Part shown: positions 27,963-35,524 of the stretch, one piece after another | Position numbering within the stretch: position 1 is the first letter of the stretch | How the letters are laid out: each line of letters opens with the position of its first letter | Assembly: GCF_008064635.1 (NCBI RefSeq) | Contig: NZ_VRYZ01000002.1 | Coordinates: 310,001 to 374,000 of the forward strand | Source: Parahaliea aestuarii | GTDB lineage: Bacteria > Pseudomonadota > Gammaproteobacteria > Pseudomonadales > Halieaceae | DNA length: 64,000 nt | Direction: 5' to 3' | Position numbers and translations under genes: made by a program | The notes under the pieces: model-generated | Database searches by the model: none | Seen by the model: the letters and a program-made list of their open reading frames with translations, nothing else | Told to the model about the DNA's origin: nothing

Positions 27963-28775
27963 CTAGTCGTCGTACTCGGCTGTGGATTTTTGTGCCTGGG
28001 CGGTGATGCCCGCGGTCAGGTCGACCTGGCTCAGCATCCCGGCGTTCCAGGTGGCGATGTAGTTGAGGCCGTCGGCGACCGAGTGATCGCGGGCATAGAC
28101 CAGCATCTCCTTGCTGCCGCGCACCGCCAGCGGCGTCTTGGCGGCAATGGTCAGGGCGATCTCGCGGACGCCGGCGTAGAGCGCGTCACGGTCGTCGAAC
28201 ACCCTGTTCACGAAGCCCAGCCGACAGGCCTCTTGCGCCTCCATGCTGCGCCCGGTGTAGGCCAGTTCGCGCACCACGCCCTGTGGAATCAGGTGCGGGA
28301 GACGTTGCAGGGTGCCGACATCGGCGGTCATGCCGATATCGATTTCGCGGATGGAGAAGTGGGCATCCGCACTGGCGTAGCGCATGTCGCAGCAGCAGGT
28401 GAGATCGACACCGCCGCCAATGCAGGTGTTGTGGATGGCGGCCAGCACCGGTTTGCGACATTTTTCAATGGCGCTGAGATTGTCCTGCATGCGCAGCACC
28501 GTTCGCCGGAACTGCTCGGAGCGACGCGCCGGATCGGCGTGGTCGGAGATCACCTCGCCGAACATCCCCAGGTCAATGCCGGCACAGAAGTGCTTGCCAT
28601 TGCCGGCCAGGATCACCACCCGCACGCCGGGTTCGGCATCCAGCCACTCGAAGCACTCCTGCAGCTCCCGCCACATGGGCGTATTCATGGCGTTGGCCCG
28701 CTCCGGGCGGTTCAGCGCCACAGTGGCCACTTTGTCTTCAATGCTGAGGCTGAGGGTTTCGTACTGGGGAGTCAT
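27963..28775 (-). CDS. Crotonase family, dienoyl-CoA isomerase-like
   Basis: 270 residues. The oxyanion turns FCAGIDL and CIGGGVDL are intact. At the positions of the catalytic acids of rat delta3,5-delta2,4-dienoyl-CoA isomerase (D176, E196, D204) this protein has D124, E144 and D152, and the local run DIGMTADVGTLQRLP is close to that enzyme. It would move double bonds during oxidation of unsaturated acyl-CoA. Gene 61 bases downstream of the nitroreductase on the same strand. Confidence 0.85.
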   Translation of the reverse strand: MTPQYETLSLSIEDKVATVALNRPERANAMNTPMWRELQECFEWLDAEPGVRVVILAGNGKHFCAGIDLGMFGEVISDHADPARRSEQFRRTVLRMQDNLSAIEKCRKPVLAAIHNTCIGGGVDLTCCCDMRYASADAHFSIREIDIGMTADVGTLQRLPHLIPQGVVRELAYTGRSMEAQEACRLGFVNRVFDDRDALYAGVREIALTIAAKTPLAVRGSKEMLVYARDHSVADGLNYIATWNAGMLSQVDLTAGITAQAQKSTAEYDD

Positions 28776-28836
28776 GTTGTTATCTCTCTGGTGTGTTCAA
28801 TTCGGGAATGCGATTGCTGGCGGTACAGAGTACGGA

Positions 28837-29394
28837 CTACCAGCTGCTCAGAAAATCGTCGGGCTCCAGGGCCGGCAGGTTCTTGGCGGGCGTGGCGCGG
28901 GTACCCAGGTAGAGGAAGCCGGTAATTTCCTCACCGGGTGCCAGCCCCAGCACCTGCATCACCGCCGGGTCGAAGGCCGGGTCGCCGGTACGCCAGACGC
29001 CGGCGTAGCCCATCGCCTCCGCCGCCAGCAGGATACCGTGGGCGGCGCAGCCCGCCGACAGGCGCTGCTCCAGCGCCGGGACTTTCGGATGTTCCCTGAT
29101 ACGGGCAACCACCACCAGCAACAGGGGCGCGCGCAAAGGAGCATTGCGCGCCTTGTCCCGGGCCGCGGCATCGGCGCCGGGATTGCGCTGCAGCAGGCAG
29201 CGTTCCAGAGCCTCGCCAAAGGCGGCGCGACGCTCGCCGTCAATACGGATAAAGCGCCAGGGATTCAGCCAGCAGTGGTCCGGTGCACGCATGGCCGCGC
29301 GCACCATTTCCTTGAGCTCAGCCGGCCCCGGGGCCGGTTCGGACAGGCGCGGCGCGGAGTTGCGCTGCTGCAGGAAGTTCAGGATTTCGGACAT
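28837..29394 (-). CDS. Nitroreductase family protein (YdjA-like)
   Basis: 185 residues, a single-domain FMN-dependent fold of the short YdjA type. Visible markers are RAAMRAPDHCWLNPWRF near the N-terminus (FMN site) and LAAEAMGYAGVWRTG followed by GFLYLGT. It likely reduces an electrophilic substrate with NAD(P)H; the substrate is unknown. Located between the crotonase and FkbM genes, all leftward. Confidence 0.87.
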   Translation of the reverse strand: MSEILNFLQQRNSAPRLSEPAPGPAELKEMVRAAMRAPDHCWLNPWRFIRIDGERRAAFGEALERCLLQRNPGADAAARDKARNAPLRAPLLLVVVARIREHPKVPALEQRLSAGCAAHGILLAAEAMGYAGVWRTGDPAFDPAVMQVLGLAPGEEITGFLYLGTRATPAKNLPALEPDDFLSSW

Positions 29395-29507
29395 AGGATC
29401 AGGCTTGGCAGTAAGCGGTCACAGTATTGGGCTTTCATTGGGTGTTCACAAAACAGCGGAGCGGCTAAAGACAGGCATCATAGCAGCTATAACCGGCCCG
29501 GGCGCCG

Positions 29508-30311
29508 TCAGTCCGCACCGACCAGCAGGTTCATAAATCCGGCATCCCCGGGGCAGGCGTCGACGTTGTCGCACCACCGGGCCAGCTCCCCGGCGGAGGA
29601 CAATACCAGCCGGTGTTCGACGTGATCGACAATCCACAGGGGCTGCCCGAGCTCGGCTAACAGGGTCACCAGGGCGCGGCCGCTGCTGCCGGCCTGGCGC
29701 AGTGACAGCGGCGTCAGTTCGATCAGGATGCGCGGCACCTGAGGCAAGCGCTGCAACAGGGGCAGCAGACCTCGCATGACCTCGTGTTCATAACCCTGGG
29801 TATCGATTTTGATCATGGCGATGCGGTCGCTGCGCTGCGCCAGCCAGGCGCCGCCATCGAGCAGGGACACCGCCACGCTGTTGCGCCCCTCCCCCGTATC
29901 AAACAGCTGGTGGTCGCCGAGGTTGTCGTCACTGAGGTGCAAATGCGCCGCGCCGTCACAGGCCGCCAGCCCCGCGCGCACCGCCTGTGCCCAGGCCGCG
30001 CAGGCGTTGCGCTCGATATTGTCCTGCAGCAGCGCAAAGTTGGCCGGATCGGGCTCGAAGGCAAATACGCGACCGCCCGGGCCCACCCGGTGCGCCGCCA
30101 GTACGGTGAAATAGCCGAGGTTGGCGCCGACGTCGACAAACACGTCTCCACTGCCGAGGAATCGCTGTACCAGGCTGGTCTCAAAGGGCTCCCAGATGCC
30201 CTGCTCCAGCAGCTGGCGCGAAATGCAGCGGTCGCTCTCGCCGTGAACCCGCAGGACGGCGCCCTGCCCCAGCCCGGGTACGCGCAGTTGCGCCAGCACC
30301 TCAGGGGGCAT
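29508..30311 (-). CDS. FkbM family SAM-dependent methyltransferase
   Basis: 267 residues from ATG 30311 (GTG 30317 is also possible). The SAM motif I FVDVGANLGYFTVLA and motif II VFAFEPDPANFALL are clear, and the MIKIDTQGYEHEV segment is typical of FkbM. Such enzymes O-methylate sugars or polyketides. The start overlaps the stop of the AraC gene, so the two are cotranscribed; no polysaccharide cluster is visible, so the acceptor is open. Confidence 0.88.
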   Translation of the reverse strand: MPPEVLAQLRVPGLGQGAVLRVHGESDRCISRQLLEQGIWEPFETSLVQRFLGSGDVFVDVGANLGYFTVLAAHRVGPGGRVFAFEPDPANFALLQDNIERNACAAWAQAVRAGLAACDGAAHLHLSDDNLGDHQLFDTGEGRNSVAVSLLDGGAWLAQRSDRIAMIKIDTQGYEHEVMRGLLPLLQRLPQVPRILIELTPLSLRQAGSSGRALVTLLAELGQPLWIVDHVEHRLVLSSAGELARWCDNVDACPGDAGFMNLLVGAD

Positions 30312-31329
30312 AGGCACCCGGGGCCACGCCGGTCCAGCGGTGGAAGGCGCGGGAGAAACTGCTGGTATCGGAAAAGCCCAGCAGGAAGGCGATTTCGGTG
30401 AGAGAAGGTCGCGGCTGCTGACTGAGGTAGGAACAGGCCAGCTCGCAGCGGGTATCGTTGAGCAGCTGGTTGAAGGAGGTACCCTCGGCGCTGAGCTTGC
30501 GCTGCAGGCTGCGGACGCTCATGCCCAGCTCCTTCGCATAGTGCTCATGCCCCCGGGTGCCGCCGGGCATATCGCGCACCAGCAGGTTGCGCAGCTGGTT
30601 GGCGATGCGCCCCATCTCCAGCTGCTTCAGGTAATCCTCGATCACCCGATCGCTGGAGCGGGCCAGGTTCTCGTTGCCCCACTCCAGTGGCTGCTCCAGG
30701 TCCGCGCGATCAAACACCATCTCGTAGCGCGCCGCGCCGAAACGAATAGGGGCGCGGAAGAACTCGCGGAAGGGGGTTTCATCGGCGCAGCGCCGGCGCA
30801 TCAGCGCTATCGACACCGGCGCGAATGCGGCGCCCTTGATCTTGCGCGACGAGCGCAGGATCAGCGACAGGATGGCTTCCATCGCCTCCAGCGAGGGGCC
30901 ATGCTCCGGCGCCACCGGGTCCCAGCTCAGCACCACCGTATCCCGTTCCACCACCAGGCCTACCCGGGCGGCGTCCGACACCATGGGATTGAAGCGCGCC
31001 ACGCGCTGCAGGGCTTCCAGCAGGGTGCTGCTGGCCATGAAGGCGTAGCCGAGGGCGTGGAAGGTGTTCTGGTTGGAATAACAGGGCACCCACAGGCCCA
31101 GGGTCTCGTCCTCCAGCGCCTGCACGCTCAGTTCCCACAGACGCGTGGTGTCGGCCAGCGGCAGGCGGGCATCCGGGTCGGCCAGCTGTTCCGGGGTCAA
31201 GCCCGACTGCTGCAACAGCAGGTCCGCATTGCAGCCGTGATCGCGCAGGGCCAGCAGCAGGACTTTCATCCAGCTGCTGATTACGGTGGGGTGGCGCTCG
31301 CTGTCAGGGATGCATTGCGACTGTGGCAT
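30301..31329 (-). CDS. AraC family regulator, OruR/MmsR-type
   Basis: 342 residues. An N-terminal Arabinose_bd-like sensor domain (LLLALRDHGCNADLLLQQSGL onward) is followed by a C-terminal double helix-turn-helix (about 255-340: MSVRSLQRKLSAEGTSFNQLL, EIAFLLGFSDTSSFSRAFHRWTG). It is divergent from the HMG-CoA reductase gene across 113 bases, so control of that gene and the following receptors is the simplest guess. Ligands in this subgroup are often small organic acids or fatty acids. Confidence 0.9.
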   Translation of the reverse strand: MPQSQCIPDSERHPTVISSWMKVLLLALRDHGCNADLLLQQSGLTPEQLADPDARLPLADTTRLWELSVQALEDETLGLWVPCYSNQNTFHALGYAFMASSTLLEALQRVARFNPMVSDAARVGLVVERDTVVLSWDPVAPEHGPSLEAMEAILSLILRSSRKIKGAAFAPVSIALMRRRCADETPFREFFRAPIRFGAARYEMVFDRADLEQPLEWGNENLARSSDRVIEDYLKQLEMGRIANQLRNLLVRDMPGGTRGHEHYAKELGMSVRSLQRKLSAEGTSFNQLLNDTRCELACSYLSQQPRPSLTEIAFLLGFSDTSSFSRAFHRWTGVAPGAYAP

Positions 31330-31442
31330 CTTCGGTCATTAAGTTGGCGTAACGGGTCATGCGGCGTGTGCCGGGCTTGTATACCGTAGTCTCCGCTGCG
31401 ATGTCCACCTGACGCCGATAATAACGGAGATTTCACCAGCTT

Positions 31443-32618
31443 ATGAGTAGTGCCCGCATCCCCCGCAACAAGGAAAACGACTACAGCCACGAAGCCGCCG
31501 CGATGCGTCGCGCCTTTATCGAGGACCAGGGCCAGTGCCGCCTCGAGCATGTCGGCAGCTATTCCTTTGACCCGGCGACGCTGCCCGGCAACATCGAGAA
31601 CTTTACCGGCGTGGTGCAGATGCCGCTCGGCTACGCCGGCCCCCTGCGGGTCATCGGCGAACACGCCCACGGTGAATTCTATGTACCCATGGCCACCACC
31701 GAGGGCACCCTGGTGGCCAGCTACAGCCGCGGTATGCGCCTGACCCGGGAGGCCGGCGGGGTGACCACCACGGTGGTGGACGACGCCATGCAGCGCTCCC
31801 CGGTATTCGCCTTCAGCGACGCGCGCGGCGCCCGCGACTTCGGCAACTGGATCAGCGAGCACTTCGCCAGCATCAAGGCCGCCGCCGAAACCACGACCCG
31901 CAGCGGCAAGCTGCGCAATATCGAGCAGTACGCCGCCAGTCGCATGCTCTACCTGCGTTTCAACTACACCACCGGCGACGCCGCCGGGCAGAACATGTGC
32001 GGCAAGGCCACCTTTGCCGCCTGCCGCTGGATACTCGACAACTACCCGGGCACCATCGGCCGCTACTTCCTGTCGGGCAACATGGATACCGACAAGAAAC
32101 ACTCCCAGCTCAATACCCTGCACACCCGCGGCAAGCGCGTTATCGCCGAAATCACCCTGCCCCGCGAGTTGCTGCGCGACCTGATGCGCACCACGCCCGA
32201 AGCCATGTACGCAGCGCGCATGGCGTCCCAACTGGGTGGGCTCATGGCCGGCGCCGTGCACAACGGTGTGCACCCGGCCAACGGTATCGCCAGTGTGTTC
32301 ATCGCCACCGGGCAGGATGAAGCCAACGTGGCGGAATCCCACGCCAGCCTGGTACACGCCGAGATCACCCCGGAGGGCGATTATTACTATTCAGTGACAC
32401 TGCCCTCGCTGATCGTGGCCTCCTACGGCGGCGGCACCGGTTTGGCCACCCAGCGCGAATGCCTGGAATCCATGGGCTGCTACGGCGCCGGCAAGGCCCA
32501 CAAGCTGGCGGAAATCGTCGCCGCCACCGTGCTCTGTGGCGAAGTGTCGCTGGGGGCGGCGGTGGTGTCCGAGGAGTGGGTGAGCAGCCACGACGAACTG
32601 GGGCGCAACCGGCCCTGA
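31443..32618 (+). CDS. Hydroxymethylglutaryl-CoA reductase, class I type
   Basis: 391 residues. It interconverts HMG-CoA and mevalonate. All four catalytic residues are present in the class I order: E87 (TTEGTLVAS), K218 or K219 (GNMDTDKK), D292 (GQDEAN) and H383 (SSHDELGRNRP); the ENFTGVVQMPLGYAGPL substrate loop and the GGGTGLATQ run agree. It lacks membrane segments, so it is soluble. A second mevalonate-pathway gene is not visible. It is divergent from an AraC regulator and 66 bases upstream of a receptor gene. Biosynthetic or mevalonate-catabolic direction cannot be told from sequence. Confidence 0.93.
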   Translation: MSSARIPRNKENDYSHEAAAMRRAFIEDQGQCRLEHVGSYSFDPATLPGNIENFTGVVQMPLGYAGPLRVIGEHAHGEFYVPMATTEGTLVASYSRGMRLTREAGGVTTTVVDDAMQRSPVFAFSDARGARDFGNWISEHFASIKAAAETTTRSGKLRNIEQYAASRMLYLRFNYTTGDAAGQNMCGKATFAACRWILDNYPGTIGRYFLSGNMDTDKKHSQLNTLHTRGKRVIAEITLPRELLRDLMRTTPEAMYAARMASQLGGLMAGAVHNGVHPANGIASVFIATGQDEANVAESHASLVHAEITPEGDYYYSVTLPSLIVASYGGGTGLATQRECLESMGCYGAGKAHKLAEIVAATVLCGEVSLGAAVVSEEWVSSHDELGRNRP

Positions 32619-32684
32619 CCGGCGCGCCGCAAGGCTTCAGTGCAATAACAGTAATAACTAACAACCATCAGAGGAAGCAGTACC

Positions 32685-35066
32685 ATGCATAAAAAAACAC
32701 TCGCAACCTGCAAGCACCCGCTGTCGGCGGCGCTGTCCGGGCTCGGAAAGTCAGCCGGCGCCGTACTTCTCGGTGGTGCGGTCACGCTGGCCAACAGCGC
32801 AGCCGCACAGGCCCAGGAAGAGCGCCGCGGGGGCACCGCCGCCATGCTTGAAGAAGTGGTGGTCACCGCACGCAAGCGGGCAGAACTGTCACAGGATGTA
32901 CCCATGGCGATCTCCGCCTTCGGCTCCGACCAGATCGAGGCCCTCAAGGTGCGCGACCTGACCAACCTGTCCGTCGGGCTGCCCAACGTAACCCTGGACG
33001 ATGCCGGCACCACCCGCGGCGTCGCCAACTTCTCCATCCGCGGCCTCGGCATCAACAGCACCATTCCCTCCATCGACCCGACCGTGGGCGTGTTCGTCAA
33101 CGGCGTCTACATGGGTGTGAACAGCGGCATCATTTTCGATGTATTCGACCTCGAGAGCATCGAAGTGCTGCGCGGCCCGCAGGGCATCCTGTTCGGGCGC
33201 AACGTGACCGGCGGCGCCATCCTGATGAACTGGAAGCGCCCCACCGAGGAACTGGACGGCACCATCCGCGCAGCGGTCGACGGCGGCGGCGACGGCGGCA
33301 TCAACAAGTACCTGATGGGCGCCATCGGCGGCCCGATTACCGACACCCTGTCGGCACGCGTGACCGGCTACTGGAACGAGGACGACGGCTACTTCGAAAA
33401 CCAGTTCGACGGCGGCGACGTCGGTGCGGTGGAGCAGCAAATGGTGCGCGGCAGCCTGCTGTGGACGCCCACCGACAGCATCGACTTCATCCTGCGCTAC
33501 GAAAACACCGACATCGATGGCGACGGCCCGGTGGCCCAGTCCCACACCAACGGCTCCGGTGTGCCCGGCACGCCCTTCAATGCCGACCGCGACAGCTTCG
33601 ATGTCAACTACAACGAAGTAGGCTACGGCCGGGTGGAAACCGATTTCCTCAGCGCCGAGATGAATATGGACGTGGGCCTGGGCGACGGCACCGTCACCGC
33701 CATCTACGGCTGGCGCGACGCCGAGAGCAGCACCCTGGGCGACATCGACTCCCAGCCCACCAGCATGTTCCACTCCACGTCCAACATGACCACCGAGCAG
33801 AACAGCTTCGAATTGCGCTACAACGGCCAGTTCGGCAACGCCAACGTGACCACCGGCCTGTACTGGTTCGACCACGACCTGGCCTACTCCGAGAGCCGCA
33901 AGCTGCTGGGTTTCCTCACCAACGCGGCGACCGGCGGCGCACTGCCCGATTCACTGGCCTTCCAGATCCAGGACGGCGGCGGTTTCTACGACGTGGAAAC
34001 CCTGGGCGCCTTTGCCGCTGTCGACTACGACCTCACCGACAGCCTGACCCTGACCGCCGGCATCCGCTGGTCTTCGGAGGAAAAATCCGCGCAGATCGCC
34101 TCGCTGAACCTGAACACCAACGTCCTCGACCCGGTGGCCACCATCGTCAGTGGCACGCCGACCTACGCCAACCCGATCAACGGCCAGGATACCCGCTGCA
34201 ACTTCGTGGAAGGACCCGTCTGCCCCATCGACTTCGACGACAGCGAGAGCTGGGACACCTGGGCGCCCAAGCTCGGCTTCACCTACGCGCTGAACGACAA
34301 CAACCAGGTCTACGCCTTCTGGAGCCGCGCCTTCCGCTCTGGCGGCTACAACCTGCGCAACACCGACCCGGCCTTCGCCCCCGGCCCCTTCGACGAAGAG
34401 CAGGTGGACAGCTACGAACTGGGTTACAAGTCGACCCACGACTGGGGCCGCCTGAACGCCGCGGTGTTCTACACCGACATCGGCGACATGCAGCGCGAGG
34501 TAAACCTGCCGGACGCCACTTCCGGCGTGGTGCAGATCATCGACAACACCGCCGACGCCAGCATCTACGGCATCGAACTCGACGCCGCCTTCCCGCTCAC
34601 CGACGACCTGGTACTGAGCGCCGGCCTCGGCTACCTCGACGCCGGCTACGACAAGGTCATCTTCGACCTGAATGGCGACGGCGTGGTGGACGGCAACGAC
34701 GAGGACCTGGAACTGCCGCGGGCACCGGAGTTGACCTATAACGTAGGCCTGAACTACGACCTGAGCCTGGGTGACTGGGGCTACGCCACCGCCCGCGTCA
34801 GCTACGCCTACCGCGACGAGTCGGCCTACACCGACAACAACCGGGGTTACATCCTGGAGCAGGACGTCCTTGACCTCGGCCTGGACATCTACTCCAACAG
34901 TGGCCACTGGGTGTTCTCGGTCTACGGCCGCAACCTGCTGGACAGCGTCAAGCACGGCGGCGATACCCAGTTGCCCGCGGCCCTCGGCCCGATTCCGCTG
35001 GGCGGTACGCTGGCGCCGCTGGCCAAGGGGCAGGTCTACGGCCTGGAAGTCACCTACAACCTGTAA
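32685..35066 (+). CDS. TonB-dependent outer-membrane receptor 3
   Basis: 793 residues, with gaggaag before the ATG. A long signal peptide ends near AAAQAQ; then TonB box EEVVVTARKR, plug with IEVLRGPQGILFGRNVTGGAIL, and a barrel ending EVTYNL. It follows the HMG-CoA reductase gene by 66 bases and is probably in its transcript. It is paralogous to receptor 4 (shared KHPLSAAL leader and DxDGDGPV(A/S)Q(S/C)HTNGSGVP-type loop) and only distantly like receptors 1 and 2. Ligand unknown. Confidence 0.92.
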   Translation: MHKKTLATCKHPLSAALSGLGKSAGAVLLGGAVTLANSAAAQAQEERRGGTAAMLEEVVVTARKRAELSQDVPMAISAFGSDQIEALKVRDLTNLSVGLPNVTLDDAGTTRGVANFSIRGLGINSTIPSIDPTVGVFVNGVYMGVNSGIIFDVFDLESIEVLRGPQGILFGRNVTGGAILMNWKRPTEELDGTIRAAVDGGGDGGINKYLMGAIGGPITDTLSARVTGYWNEDDGYFENQFDGGDVGAVEQQMVRGSLLWTPTDSIDFILRYENTDIDGDGPVAQSHTNGSGVPGTPFNADRDSFDVNYNEVGYGRVETDFLSAEMNMDVGLGDGTVTAIYGWRDAESSTLGDIDSQPTSMFHSTSNMTTEQNSFELRYNGQFGNANVTTGLYWFDHDLAYSESRKLLGFLTNAATGGALPDSLAFQIQDGGGFYDVETLGAFAAVDYDLTDSLTLTAGIRWSSEEKSAQIASLNLNTNVLDPVATIVSGTPTYANPINGQDTRCNFVEGPVCPIDFDDSESWDTWAPKLGFTYALNDNNQVYAFWSRAFRSGGYNLRNTDPAFAPGPFDEEQVDSYELGYKSTHDWGRLNAAVFYTDIGDMQREVNLPDATSGVVQIIDNTADASIYGIELDAAFPLTDDLVLSAGLGYLDAGYDKVIFDLNGDGVVDGNDEDLELPRAPELTYNVGLNYDLSLGDWGYATARVSYAYRDESAYTDNNRGYILEQDVLDLGLDIYSNSGHWVFSVYGRNLLDSVKHGGDTQLPAALGPIPLGGTLAPLAKGQVYGLEVTYNL

Positions 35067-35123
35067 TGGCGCGCAGTTCGGGACCTGTCGGCCGTCCCGG
35101 CCGCCAGGTCTGATTAGTGCTCC

Positions 35124-35160
35124 GCAACAGGCCCGGCTATCCGCCAGGCCTGTTGCGTTT
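35124..35160 (+). terminator. Likely intrinsic terminator after receptor 3
   Basis: GCAACAGGCC (35124-35133) and GGCCTGTTGC (35147-35156) form a perfect 10-bp stem with a 13-base loop; the tail is only GTTT, so termination may be partial. Confidence 0.65.
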
Positions 35161-35344
35161 CAGTACCAGAAAATACACAGTGTCAACATTTTTGGAATTG
35201 TGAGTATTGCCAAGGGACAAGCACTCACCTTCGTGGCAGAATCACTTGGGGTGGGAATTGCGGCCCGCTGCGGGACCATTACACGGTGCCGCGTCGAACT
35301 AACCGCTGCCCACCTGGCAAGCGCAGAACCAATAGCTTGCCCGG

Positions 35345-35356
35345 TTCAGGTAAAAC
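35345..35356 (+). promoter_or_regulatory. TTCAGGTAAAAC motif upstream of receptor 4
   Basis: Identical 12-mer to the one at the TetR gene start (12889-12900), here about 170 bases before the receptor ATG and not adjacent to any start codon. Possible operator. Confidence 0.3.
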
Positions 35357-35524
35357 AGCGCACACTGCGCCCAGAATAACGACGCCGTGCCATTGAGCGC
35401 GGCCAGCTCGAAGGACGAATCAGCACTGCCTGCCCAGTTGGCAGCCGTCGCATGACCTTCTGTCTCTCGCAGTTTTCCGTTTGATAATAGCTATAAAGCA
35501 ACAACAGAAAGAGGGAATAACACT

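Larger units (their letters stand above)
35067..35524. other. 458-bp intergenic region between receptors 3 and 4
   Basis: No gene was found. It holds a hairpin just after receptor 3 (35124-35156), a TTCAGGTAAAAC motif (35345-35356) and, near the end, TTGATAATAGCTATAA as a possible promoter, then gaggg before the receptor 4 start. Separate control of receptor 4 is likely. Confidence 0.5.

Noticed and set aside
33461-34741. 426-codon plus-strand frame rich in Arg, Gln and Pro
   Set aside because: Alternative frame inside receptor 3 with residue bias typical of GC-rich out-of-frame translation.
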